Source: Vibrio splendidus (GTDB lineage Bacteria > Pseudomonadota > Gammaproteobacteria > Enterobacterales > Vibrionaceae). Taken from it: 64,000 bases of DNA. Every line of letters begins with the position of its first letter. Within the stretch, counting starts at the first letter, position 1. The DNA is taken from NCBI RefSeq assembly GCF_024347615.1, contig NZ_AP025508.1:1922001-1986000 (forward strand), read 5' to 3'. This document shows, piece after piece, positions 8,958 to 17,202 of the stretch. Made by a program: the position numbers and the translations under genes. The notes beneath the pieces were generated by a model. That model had not been told where the DNA came from and searched no databases. It saw only the letters and a program-made list of their open reading frames with translations.

Positions 8958-9866
8958 ATGTATTACGGCTTTGATGTTGGCGGCACAAAAATTGAGTTTG
9001 GTGCGTTCAATGAAAAACTTGAGCGAGTAGCAACCGAACGCGTACCAACGCCTACTGAAGATTATCAACTGCTACTTGATACGATTGCCGGTTTGGTAAA
9101 AAAATACGATAGCGAATTCTCTTGCGAAGGCAAAATTGGCCTTGGTCTTCCAGGCATGGAAGATGCGGACGACGGCACTATGCTTGTTGTTAACGTGCCG
9201 GCTTCAACAGGTAAGCCATTACGCAAAGACTTAGAAGCGCTGATTGGTCGTAGTGTTAAAATCGAGAACGATGCGAACTGTTTTGCGCTGTCTGAAGCGT
9301 GGGATGATGAATTGAAAGATGAACCATCAGTAGCTGGCCTAATTCTAGGTACTGGTTTTGGTGGTGGTTTGGTTTTTGATGGCAAAGTATTCTCAGGACG
9401 TAACCACGTTGCTGGCGAGCTCGGCCATATGCGTCTTCCTATTGATGCATGGTTCCACCTTGGCGACAACGCACCGTTACTAGGCTGTGGTTGTGGCAAG
9501 AAAGGTTGTTTAGATAGCTACCTATCTGGTCGCGGCTTTGAACTGATTTATGAGCACTACTTCGGTGAGAAAAAGAAAGCGATTGAAATCATCCAAGCGT
9601 ACAACGAAGGCGAAGCAAAAGCAGCTGAGCACGTTGACCGTTTCATGGAGCTATTGGCTATCTGTTTCGCAAACCTATTTACTGCACTTGACCCGCATGT
9701 TGTAGCACTGGGTGGTGGACTTTCAAACTTTGAACTTATCTACGAAGAGATGCCAAAGCGTGTTCCTAAATACCTATTGTCTGTAGCGAAATGTCCAAAA
9801 ATCATCAAAGCGAAGCACGGTGATTCAGGCGGCGTTCGTGGTGCTGCATTCCTTAACATTAAGTAA
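8958..9866 (+). CDS. nagK: N-acetyl-D-glucosamine kinase (ROK family)
   Basis: Phosphorylates GlcNAc from cell-wall recycling or chitin breakdown to GlcNAc-6-phosphate in the cytosol. The 302 residues begin with the phosphate-binding [10 protein letters not shown]. They contain the ENDANCFA and GTGFGGG sugar-kinase motifs, and the zinc-binding ROK signature [17 protein letters not shown] at about 178-194. Length and motifs fit NagK rather than the ROK repressors, as there is no helix-turn-helix. TTGGAGAG lies upstream of ATG 8958. The gene is single and followed by a strong terminator. Confidence 0.93.
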   Translation: MYYGFDVGGTKIEFGAFNEKLERVATERVPTPTEDYQLLLDTIAGLVKKYDSEFSCEGKIGLGLPGMEDADDGTMLVVNVPASTGKPLRKDLEALIGRSVKIENDANCFALSEAWDDELKDEPSVAGLILGTGFGGGLVFDGKVFSGRNHVAGELGHMRLPIDAWFHLGDNAPLLGCGCGKKGCLDSYLSGRGFELIYEHYFGEKKKAIEIIQAYNEGEAKAAEHVDRFMELLAICFANLFTALDPHVVALGGGLSNFELIYEEMPKRVPKYLLSVAKCPKIIKAKHGDSGGVRGAAFLNIK

Positions 9867-9917
9867 TCGGCACTTACCGTTAAGCTAATTAAGGTTAGAT
9901 AGTTAAAAGCATAAATA

Positions 9918-9955
9918 AAAATGCCGCAATCTCTAAAGAGGTTGCGGCATTTTTA
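9918..9955 (+). terminator. intrinsic terminator after nagK
   Basis: The perfect stem AAATGCCGCAA / TTGCGGCATTT has a short loop and a T-tract. It may also end the opposing DUF2960 transcript. Confidence 0.88.
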
Positions 9956-10053
9956 TTGTTCGGTGTTTTCGTTTCTTTAGCTCTTAACTTCTAAGCTCTC
10001 AAGTGCAAACGAAAAGCTAGAAACTACAGATCGAGAAAAAGAAGCCAAAGGGC

Positions 10054-10320
10054 TTACTTCTTCTTTTTACCAACACCAAGGTTGTCTTTTTGCTTCAACG
10101 TAAGCTTAGTGAAGCCAAGCTTACGGAAATAGTTATCTTGGTAGTTACGAACCGCTTTAGTATCAGAAATAAACTCAAGCTGTTGCTCAGTTTTTAGGTA
10201 CTCAGTGATGTCGATACCTTCGGCTGCAGCGACAGCTTCTTGGATCGTGCGGTGTTCTTGTTTCGAAAACAGTAACTCTTTGTCTTCGTCTTTGTAAGTG
10301 TACAGAATGGTACGAGCCAT
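10054..10320 (-). CDS. DUF2960 family protein
   Basis: Small basic cytosolic protein of 88 residues starting MARTILYTYKDEDKELLFSK and ending in GVGKKKK. It matches the DUF2960 family of vibrios; its function is unknown. ATG 10320 was chosen for the GGAG box six bases upstream; an ATG four codons earlier lies upstream of that box. It stands alone between nagK (convergent) and the mob/moe operon. Confidence 0.82.
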   Translation of the reverse strand: MARTILYTYKDEDKELLFSKQEHRTIQEAVAAAEGIDITEYLKTEQQLEFISDTKAVRNYQDNYFRKLGFTKLTLKQKDNLGVGKKKK

Positions 10321-10479
10321 GGTGCTCTCCAATAGAATTATTACTTTGCGCGCACTCTACATAAAAACAGTACGTGGCTCAAGGTTATGATAAAAAATCT
10401 TAAGATTATCGTTCTAAACGTTTGGCGTCATTTAAGCTTTTGTCTTTAAGGAAACGAACAGGTTGTCTTTCACAAAAGA

Positions 10480-10516
10480 AAGCCCCTGAACATCGAAAGC
10501 TCGATAGAAGGGGCTT
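10480..10516 (-). terminator. intrinsic terminator of the tup-mob-moe unit
   Basis: The stem AAGCCCCT / AGGGGCTT has an inner ATCGA / TCGAT helix. Read leftwards it is followed by TTTCTTTTG. It lies about 75 bases past the mobB/moeA stop. Confidence 0.75.
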
Positions 10517-10589
10517 CATCTATTCATGACAAAGGTCCGCTAAGTCAATTAAAGATCTGGTAAGTCAATTTAGCTGATTAAGCTTTGAA

Positions 10590-12407
10590 TTAAACGCGCC
10601 CCTGCAGAGGAATGATCGTTACCGTTTCACCAACTTTCACGGTATCAACCGCTGGTGAGATTTCGATTAAGCAGTTCGCTTCGCTCATTGAACGTAAAAT
10701 ACCTGAACCTTGCTTACCGGTTGTTTTCACTTCAAGTACGCCTGATTCGTTCATTGAGAACACACCACGGCTGAACTCAGTACGACCTTGACGAGAACGT
10801 AATTGCTCAGTTGCTATCGCGTTCGCTTTCACTGGCGTCCAGTTCGTTTGACCTTGTAGCTTGCGGATCGCGGGTTCTACAAAGTTAATGAATGACACCA
10901 TCACGGCTACTGGGTTGCCAGGTAAACCGAAGAAAGGTTTGTCTTCAATTTTGCCGTAAGCAAGAGGGCGACCCGGACGCATGTTGATGCGCCAGAAGTT
11001 AATCTCACCCAGCTTATCTAATGCGAGTTTGATGTAGTCAGCATCACCAACAGACACACCACCTGAAGTCAGAACCATATCGGTCTCTAACGACGCAGCG
11101 TGAAGTACATCCATCATCTTTTGTTCGTCATCTTCAATGATGCCGTAGTCAACAATGTCACAACCTAGCTTTTGAAGCATGCCGATGATCGTAAAACGGT
11201 TCGAGTCGTAGATAGAGTTCGGCTTCTGCTCGCTACCCGGTGCTTGAACTTCGTCACCCGTAGAGAACACACCGACTTTTACCTTACGTAGAACAGGGCA
11301 GCTACCAAAACCCAGTGACGCCATCATACCCATTTCTGGTGCTTCGATGCGTGTACCACGAGTAAAGACAGGTTGGCCGATTTCTAAATCTTCACCAGCC
11401 ATACGGACATTTTGTCCAATTGAGATTTTCGCACCTGGGAAGCTAACCTTATCGCCATCTTGGACGGCTTGTTCGCGCATCACAACAACATCAACGCCTT
11501 CAGGCATTGGTGCACCCGTCATGATCTTAACGGCTTCACCTTGTTGAACAGTTTGCTCGTAGCTGTGACCAGCCATAACTTCAGCAACCAGTTGGTAACT
11601 CTCCAGTTCTAAATCTTCACTACGAATTGCGTAGCCGTCCATTGCTGAGTTGGTGTTTTGAGGCACATTGATTGGCGAGATTATATCTTCAGCCAACACA
11701 CGACCGTAGCCCTGCAATAGTTCAACACTCTCTGTGAGATCGAGCGCGTCAATGCTATCAACAATCTTTTGTTGGCCTTGAGTAACGGTTAAACCAGCAG
11801 GAGAGAACGAATCACAACACACTGCGGGCGTGTTGTCTTTTGAAGACGAACAAGAAGCGGTTTCGCTTATTTTCGAGGAACCGTCAAACGACTGAGCATA
11901 TTCAATAATGAAATCACGAATCGCTTCTAAGTCACTGATCGCCATTTGTGGTAGTTCGGATTCCACTTGGCTGTCTGCAGCAATGGCAATAATGTTGTCA
12001 TCGTTCGGGTATAACCAAGGTTTACCGACTTCATCTCTGTGCAATTCAATTTTAGGGAAAGCAATGTTCTTGCATCCTTCAACCAGAATCAAGTCCAGCG
12101 TGTTGGTATCGAAACGTGTCAGAAGGTAATCAAAATCAGCTTCGGCTTCTGGCGTTTCTGTCATCATCACGTGACGGTTACGAGAAGCGATCAACATTTG
12201 ATTCGCGCCCGCTTTACGTAAGCGGTAGCTGTCTTTACCCGGCTTATCGACATCAAAATCGTGGTGAGCATGTTTAAGAACACCCACTTTTAAACCCGCA
12301 TTAGTCAGCAGAGGCAGTAACGCTTCAAGTACCGTTGTTTTGCCTGTACCGCTATAAGCAGCAAAGCCCAATAGAGGAAGGTTAGGGCGTTGTTTTGAAT
12401 CTTTCAT
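10590..12407 (-). CDS. MobB-MoeA fusion: molybdopterin-guanine dinucleotide adaptor / molybdopterin molybdotransferase
   Basis: A 605-residue two-domain protein. Residues 1 to about 170 are MobB-like, with the P-loop GYSGTGKTT changed to YSGTGKTT, a GTPase that assists guanylylation of molybdenum cofactor. A Ser/Cys-rich linker of about 40 residues follows, then a complete MoeA (about 210-605) that inserts molybdate or tungstate into adenylylated molybdopterin. MoeA motifs visible include PQNTNSAMDGYA, the GDEV segment and LTSGGVSVGDADY, PGRPLAYG and GLPGNPVAVMVS. The stop of mobA and the start of this gene share one base (12407), implying translational coupling. The context with a tungstate transporter and mobA supports cofactor supply to formate dehydrogenase. 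Confidence 0.93.
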   Translation of the reverse strand: MKDSKQRPNLPLLGFAAYSGTGKTTVLEALLPLLTNAGLKVGVLKHAHHDFDVDKPGKDSYRLRKAGANQMLIASRNRHVMMTETPEAEADFDYLLTRFDTNTLDLILVEGCKNIAFPKIELHRDEVGKPWLYPNDDNIIAIAADSQVESELPQMAISDLEAIRDFIIEYAQSFDGSSKISETASCSSSKDNTPAVCCDSFSPAGLTVTQGQQKIVDSIDALDLTESVELLQGYGRVLAEDIISPINVPQNTNSAMDGYAIRSEDLELESYQLVAEVMAGHSYEQTVQQGEAVKIMTGAPMPEGVDVVVMREQAVQDGDKVSFPGAKISIGQNVRMAGEDLEIGQPVFTRGTRIEAPEMGMMASLGFGSCPVLRKVKVGVFSTGDEVQAPGSEQKPNSIYDSNRFTIIGMLQKLGCDIVDYGIIEDDEQKMMDVLHAASLETDMVLTSGGVSVGDADYIKLALDKLGEINFWRINMRPGRPLAYGKIEDKPFFGLPGNPVAVMVSFINFVEPAIRKLQGQTNWTPVKANAIATEQLRSRQGRTEFSRGVFSMNESGVLEVKTTGKQGSGILRSMSEANCLIEISPAVDTVKVGETVTIIPLQGRV

Positions 12408-12991
12408 TATTGAAGCGTTCCGAATTGGGTGAGTTCTTCTGGCGTGTTCAGATTAACAAAGCAGTTAGGAGAATCGCTGAAATCAACGTATTCGGTAACA
12501 CATTCTTTGTATAGCAAGATGATTTTACGATCACCACGTTCCAAAAACGCTTCTAGCTTTGGCAGAACACGTTTGTGGAATAGGGTGAATACAGGTTGCT
12601 TAAACTCGCCATCATGCGCGACAAGAATGTCACTGTCTTCTTTAACTGCAGAACAAAAACGTTCAACAAGGTCGTCACTGATTTGTGGGCTGTCGCAAGG
12701 GACAAAGCCGACCCAGTCTGTACTCGCGTTTTTAAGGCCAGCATGAATGCCGCCCAATGGACCTGGATAGTCAGGGAAGGAATCGGAAACAACCGGAGCA
12801 AATGCTTGGTAACTGTCTAAGTTACGGTTGGCATTGATAGTGATGCTGACATCTTGCTGTGACAGCTTGTTTATAACGTATTGAATAAGCGGAGAACCGT
12901 TGAGCTCAACAAGTCCTTTATCTTTTCCGCCCATGCGGCTGGCCTGTCCGCCAGCCAAAATAACCCAACTAGTTTGCGTTGGAAGCAGCAT
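12407..12991 (-). CDS. mobA: molybdenum cofactor guanylyltransferase
   Basis: Transfers GMP from GTP to Mo-molybdopterin, giving the MGD form used by DMSO-reductase-family enzymes such as formate dehydrogenase. The 194 residues begin with the nucleotidyltransferase signature [16 protein letters not shown] and include [14 protein letters not shown] and [12 protein letters not shown] 12991 overlaps the end of the ABC ATPase gene by 23 bases. The downstream fusion gene overlaps by one base, so the three are one operon. Confidence 0.94.
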   Translation of the reverse strand: MLLPTQTSWVILAGGQASRMGGKDKGLVELNGSPLIQYVINKLSQQDVSITINANRNLDSYQAFAPVVSDSFPDYPGPLGGIHAGLKNASTDWVGFVPCDSPQISDDLVERFCSAVKEDSDILVAHDGEFKQPVFTLFHKRVLPKLEAFLERGDRKIILLYKECVTEYVDFSDSPNCFVNLNTPEELTQFGTLQ

Positions 12992-13688
12992 AAATATTCT
13001 CTTGTGCTTTATCTTTCTGAATAACTTGCAGAAGCGGCGATTCGGTCAAAGTATTGTCTTTGATCCACCATTGCTTCTTACATAAGTCGGTTAACGCGTT
13101 AGTTTGGTGACTAGTGATGACTAAACTCGCGCCTCTTTGAAGAAGATCTTCGGCCATTATCACCAATCTTTCAATAGATTCTTTGTCTAAAGAGGCACTT
13201 GGTTCATCCATAAGCAAGATTGACGGCTTAAGAATCCAGGCTCGTGCCATTGCAACGCGTTGACGCTCACCCCCAGACAACACAGAAATGTGTTCATCTG
13301 CCAAGGTTTCTAAACCTACCATTCTCAGCGCATTAATTATTTGAGCTCGCTTATCTTTTTGGCTCTCTTTGTTAAAGCGAATGCCATAAGCGACATTTTG
13401 GTACACCGAACCATCAAAAAGATAGGGGGTTTGATGCAGGTAGATAATGTCTTTGAACTTGAGCCTAGGGAATAAGATCTGCTGCCAGCTTTGTGTCGGA
13501 GACTGAATGCGGCCAGAGCTTGGCTGAATCAGTCCAGACAATATTTTAAGTAGGGTCGTTTTACCCACACCATTATCTCCTTTGAGATAAATGGCATCGT
13601 TGGGGCCGATCGACAATTCGGGAATATGGAACAAAACACGCTCTTTGTAGCGCATTGAAATTTGCTGCGTTGTTATTTTTATACTCAT
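12969..13688 (-). CDS. tupC: tungstate-type ABC transporter ATP-binding protein
   Basis: ATPase of the oxyanion importer encoded with the two genes upstream. The 239 residues carry Walker [10 protein letters not shown] at about 35-43, the ABC signature [14 protein letters not shown], and Walker [13 protein letters not shown]. No extra C-terminal regulatory (TOBE) domain is evident, which fits TupC/WtpC-type short ATPases better than ModC. It starts ten bases after the permease stop, with GGAACG before ATG 13688. Confidence 0.85.
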   Translation of the reverse strand: MSIKITTQQISMRYKERVLFHIPELSIGPNDAIYLKGDNGVGKTTLLKILSGLIQPSSGRIQSPTQSWQQILFPRLKFKDIIYLHQTPYLFDGSVYQNVAYGIRFNKESQKDKRAQIINALRMVGLETLADEHISVLSGGERQRVAMARAWILKPSILLMDEPSASLDKESIERLVIMAEDLLQRGASLVITSHQTNALTDLCKKQWWIKDNTLTESPLLQVIQKDKAQENIYAASNAN

Positions 13689-13698
13689 GACAGCGTTC

Positions 13699-14397
13699 CT
13701 AAGTTCTTAAATAGCCTTTTCCTCTCACACTGGAAAGGAAAAAGTTAAGGGCTAATGCCAATGCTAATAACACCATACCGAGGGCGACGCCTTGAGCGAA
13801 TGCGCCTTTGTGGCTTTCCATAGCGATAGCTGTTGGGATGTTTCTTGTCATCCCCATAATGTTGCCACCGACCATCATTGAACAACCAACCTCAGTGACG
13901 ATACGAGAGAAGGCAGCGATAGTTGCAGCTAGAAGAGGGAAGCGCGTTTCCCAAATTAAGGTACATGCCACACGTGTGGTTGATACGCCAAGCGTGCGCG
14001 CCGTTTCAACCGCTCGGCGGTCACTGGCTTGGAGAGCGCCGTGCATCATCGCGACTAGGATTGGGAAACAGATCAGCATCTGACCTAGAATCATCGCCTT
14101 TTGAGTGAACAGTAATTCCCAATCACCGAGTGGGCCAGAACGAGAGAGCATCATGTACATCAACAAACCGATAACCACGGTTGGGATAGCTTGCAGGGTG
14201 TTGATCACCGATAACAATGCCCACTTCCCGGGGAACTCGGTATAAGCCAATAAAAAAGCCATAAGGATTGCAGGAACAATCACTAATGAGATGGCGGACA
14301 AAGATACGCTGAAAGATACCGCGACGATTTTCCACAATTCGTGGTCAAAACTCACTAGTAGGTTCATTGCATCAATCGTTGTTTGCCATAGGGTCAT
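13699..14397 (-). CDS. tupB: tungstate-type ABC transporter permease
   Basis: Inner-membrane channel subunit of the importer. The 232 residues form five or six hydrophobic helices and include the cytoplasmic EAA loop (DRRAVETARTLGVSTTRVA) that contacts the ATPase. The family is TupB-like, assigned mainly through its operon partners. It lies directly upstream of tupC and about 230 bases downstream of tupA, separated by a 21-bp tandem-repeat array. Confidence 0.85.
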   Translation of the reverse strand: MTLWQTTIDAMNLLVSFDHELWKIVAVSFSVSLSAISLVIVPAILMAFLLAYTEFPGKWALLSVINTLQAIPTVVIGLLMYMMLSRSGPLGDWELLFTQKAMILGQMLICFPILVAMMHGALQASDRRAVETARTLGVSTTRVACTLIWETRFPLLAATIAAFSRIVTEVGCSMMVGGNIMGMTRNIPTAIAMESHKGAFAQGVALGMVLLALALALNFFLSSVRGKGYLRT

Positions 14398-14566
14398 GAA
14401 GTATCTCGTGTGAATCGATAATAGATCTTTATCGGTAATGACTGATGTTAATCATAGCTGACACAAACTATTTGAGCTTGAATTGGCCAGCTATTGTTTT
14501 TAAGAGTGCTTCGTTAACTGTTTAGCTAAGTGTAGTGCTTGTTGGTTTTGACTACACCTTCAACGC

Positions 14567-14650
14567 TACGCTTTACTTACAACCAACGACTCATTACTTA
14601 CAATCAACTATTCTAAGCTTGCAACCAACTATTCTGCGCTCGCAACAAAC
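14567..14650 (-). repeat. 21-bp tandem repeat, four degenerate copies, across the tupA stop
   Basis: Four consecutive 21-base units lie at 14567-14587, 14588-14608, 14609-14629 and 14630-14650. Read on the minus strand each begins GTTG or GTTT and contains TTG(T/C)(A/G)AG. The unit at 14630-14650 is the last coding part of tupA; the other three lie after its stop codon at 14629-14631. Confidence 0.8.
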
Positions 14651-15435
14651 AGCTGTTTGCCGTGCAGTTTAAAGTCGTTTATCAATTTCTGACCTTTAGG
14701 GTTAACCAGCCAGTCACTGAATACTTTCGCAGCTTGGTAGTTGATGCTCGGGTAGCGTTCTGGGTTAACAAGAATCACTTGGTAAGGGTTAAACAGGTTC
14801 TTGTCACCTTGGAAAAGGATTTTAAGATCCAATTTGTTTTGGTAAGCCAACCAAGTACCACGGTCTGTCATGGTGTAGCCTTGCATCTCTGACGCCATGT
14901 TCAGAGTAGGGCCCATGCCTTGACCAACACTGCGATAACCACCGAAGTTTGGTTCCATTTTAGTTTGTGCCCAAATACCCATCTCTTTCTTATGAGTACC
15001 AGAGTCGTCACCACGAGAAACAAAGGTCACGTTATTGTTCGCGATTGCTTTGAACACATCAGTCACTGCTTTTTGAGATTCGATCTTCGCTGGATCGCTT
15101 TGAGGACCAACGATGACAAAGTCGTTGTACATCAGCTTGCGAGGTAGAACCCCGTAACCTTGTTCAACGAAATTCGCTTCAGCCTTTGGTGCGTGAGTCA
15201 TCACTAGGTCTACATCGCCATTCTCACCCATGCGAAGTGATTTACCTGTACCCGCCGCTAGAACATCAACTTTGATACCAGAATCTTTTTCGAACTCAGG
15301 TAATAAGTAGTCAAGTAGACCTGAGTGGTAGGTACTTGTGGTTGTCGCCAATTTGATATGGGTGGTGTCTTCCGCGCTGCTAGCCGTGTAACTGACGATA
15401 GATAGAGCTGCAATAGTTAGGGGAATTGCTTTCAT
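14629..15435 (-). CDS. tupA: tungstate-type substrate-binding protein
   Basis: Periplasmic oxyanion-binding protein that delivers tungstate (possibly molybdate) to TupBC. The 268-residue protein starts MKAIPLTIAALSIVSYTAS, a signal peptide. The mature part shows the TupA-type motif ATTTSTYHSGLLDYLLPEFE and GTGKSLRMGENGDVDLV. ATG 15435 was chosen because it begins the signal peptide. Longer in-frame starts up to 15510 exist, and the ribosome-binding sites are weak for all of them. The first gene of the leftward unit, it has a sigma-54-like promoter 115 bases upstream and is divergent from a two-component system. Confidence 0.87.
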   Translation of the reverse strand: MKAIPLTIAALSIVSYTASSAEDTTHIKLATTTSTYHSGLLDYLLPEFEKDSGIKVDVLAAGTGKSLRMGENGDVDLVMTHAPKAEANFVEQGYGVLPRKLMYNDFVIVGPQSDPAKIESQKAVTDVFKAIANNNVTFVSRGDDSGTHKKEMGIWAQTKMEPNFGGYRSVGQGMGPTLNMASEMQGYTMTDRGTWLAYQNKLDLKILFQGDKNLFNPYQVILVNPERYPSINYQAAKVFSDWLVNPKGQKLINDFKLHGKQLFVASAE

Positions 15436-15550
15436 TATTATTATGTCCATTCTGTTATAAATGAATGACATGCCTTCAGTTTTAAAGGGCTCAAAAAAGG
15501 GCATGTGCATAAGACGCTAATTGTTGTAATTAGAAATCTACACCTTATAA

Positions 15551-15565
15551 GCAATCTTAATGCCA
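15551..15565 (-). promoter_or_regulatory. candidate sigma-54 promoter of tupA operon
   Basis: The minus strand reads TGGCATTAAGATTGC, matching TGGCAC-N5-TTGC with exact GG-N10-GC spacing. Transcription would start near 15540, giving a leader of about 105 bases to ATG 15435. Confidence 0.65.
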
Positions 15566-15605
15566 ATAAATCATGCATCAGATCTCATTAAATTGCTGTT
15601 ATTTC

Positions 15606-15674
15606 GGACAAAACTGCGTCATTTAGCCCTCTAAAATGAATCAAAACATGAGCTAGGACAAAATGTCGCACATT
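15606..15674. promoter_or_regulatory. candidate activator-binding sites between tupA and the response regulator gene
   Basis: GGACAAAACTG (15606) and GGACAAAATGTC (15656) are tandem related elements 50 bases apart. The second contains the palindrome GACA-AAA-TGTC and abuts another palindrome, AATGT-CGC-ACATT (15662-15674). They sit 40-110 bases upstream of the tupA sigma-54 element, the usual position for an NtrC-family enhancer, and immediately upstream of the regulator's own gene. The link to this regulator is inferred. Confidence 0.5.
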
Positions 15675-15738
15675 GTCCCTGTTGCACAAAAGGTTAATTG
15701 GTACACTCTGTCCCAACTTTCCCCACCGGCTAATCATT

Positions 15739-17202
15739 ATGTCTTCACCTAGTTCATCTGCACCTAACCTCAATCCGAACACATTGACTCAATATCAAGC
15801 GTTTTCCGTCTTGGTTGTGGATGATGAAATGGGTATGCAGGCTATTTTAAAGAAAGCTCTGGGTAAGTTCTTTGGCAAGGTATCGAGTGCGGGGTCGGTT
15901 GAAGAAGCCGAAATACTGCGTTCGAGCGAACATTTTGATCTGATTGTTCTTGATATCAACCTGCCAGGTCGGTCTGGTATTGAGTGGGAAGAGGCGTTTA
16001 ACGACAACGACAAACGTGCCGATGTGATTTTCATGACAGGTTATGCTGATTTAGAGATGACGATATCTGCGCTTAAGCTTGGTGCTTCAGATTTTATTCT
16101 TAAGCCGTTCAACCTCGAACAAATGATACAAGCGGTTCTGCGTTGTATGGACAAGCGCCTTGACCAAAGAATGCAGTACGCGTTGAAGCGCGATGTTAGC
16201 CGTCATATCAAGACCGAATTGATCGGCAATTCAGACAAGACTAAACAGCTCAAATTGCTGATCAGTCAATTTGCACCGTCAAGAGCATCAGTTCTTATAG
16301 AAGGTGAGTCGGGTACGGGTAAAGAGTTAGTTGCTCGTGGTGTACATGAAGCCAGCAAGCGTAGCGGCCCATTTGTACCAATCAACTGTGGTGCAATTGC
16401 GCCTGAGCTTTTAGAAAGCGAATTGTTTGGCCACACGTCTGGTGCCTTTACTGGTGCGAAGAAAAACCGTGAAGGTCTGTTCAGAGTCGCAAGTGGCGGC
16501 ACCTTGTTCCTAGATGAAATAGGTGAAATGCCACTGCCAATGCAAGCAGCGCTGTTACGTGTGTTAGAGCAACGTACTATTCGTCCAGTTGGCAGTGAGA
16601 AAGAGATCGCTGTCGATGTACGTGTCGTCGCAGCAACAAACCGAAACCTTCAAGAAGAGGTCGATAAAGGCCACTTCCGTCGCGATCTGTTCTACCGACT
16701 CAATGTACTTAAAATTGATGTTGTGCCATTGAGAGAACGACCGTCTGATCTGATAGAGCTTGTTCCATACTTCACTCGTCTTTTATCAAGTGAACTGGGT
16801 ATGCCGGTTCCAAACTGGGCACATGAAGATATATTGGCAATGAATGAATACGAATGGCCGGGAAATATTCGCGAACTTAAGAACCTAGTCGAAAGATGCA
16901 TTCTTTTAGACAAGCCACCAGCACACTATTGGCGCGAAATTAATGGTGATCCAGTCCCAACCAGCATTTCAGTGACGGTGTCACATGGAGCAGAAATACC
17001 AAACTTGAATAATGCAGACGCTGCTGAGGGTTACCCGAACACCTGGACACTCAAAGAAGTAGAAAAATCTCACATAGAACAACTGGTGAGTTTCCATGAT
17101 GGCAATAAATCTGCAGCTGCGCGAGATCTCGGTGTGGCACGTAAAACACTAGAGCGTAAGTACAAAGAGTGGAACACAGAAGGCTCAGAATATGCCGATT
17201 AG
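15739..17202 (+). CDS. sigma-54-dependent NtrC-family response regulator
   Basis: A 487-residue transcription activator. The receiver domain is at about 15-130 (acidic VVDDE, phospho-acceptor Asp in LIVLDINLPG, Lys in ILKPF). The AAA+ domain has Walker A GESGTGKE, the sigma-54-contacting GAFTGA loop, Walker B GTLFLDEIGE and RRDLFYRLNV. A Fis-type helix-turn-helix lies at the C-terminus (NKSAAARDLGVARKTLERKY). ATG 15739 precedes a Ser/Pro-rich N-terminus; the upstream ATG 15673 lies inside putative operator sequence. It overlaps the sensor kinase gene by 11 bases. Its position between a tungstate/molybdopterin operon and sigma-54-like promoters of formate dehydrogenase genes suggests it controls them. 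Confidence 0.93.
   Translation: MSSPSSSAPNLNPNTLTQYQAFSVLVVDDEMGMQAILKKALGKFFGKVSSAGSVEEAEILRSSEHFDLIVLDINLPGRSGIEWEEAFNDNDKRADVIFMTGYADLEMTISALKLGASDFILKPFNLEQMIQAVLRCMDKRLDQRMQYALKRDVSRHIKTELIGNSDKTKQLKLLISQFAPSRASVLIEGESGTGKELVARGVHEASKRSGPFVPINCGAIAPELLESELFGHTSGAFTGAKKNREGLFRVASGGTLFLDEIGEMPLPMQAALLRVLEQRTIRPVGSEKEIAVDVRVVAATNRNLQEEVDKGHFRRDLFYRLNVLKIDVVPLRERPSDLIELVPYFTRLLSSELGMPVPNWAHEDILAMNEYEWPGNIRELKNLVERCILLDKPPAHYWREINGDPVPTSISVTVSHGAEIPNLNNADAAEGYPNTWTLKEVEKSHIEQLVSFHDGNKSAAARDLGVARKTLERKYKEWNTEGSEYAD

Noticed and set aside
9065..9499. 144-codon frame antisense to nagK
   Set aside because: It lies wholly within the nagK coding region, is Ser/Pro-rich like a codon-bias shadow, and has no ribosome-binding site or family match.
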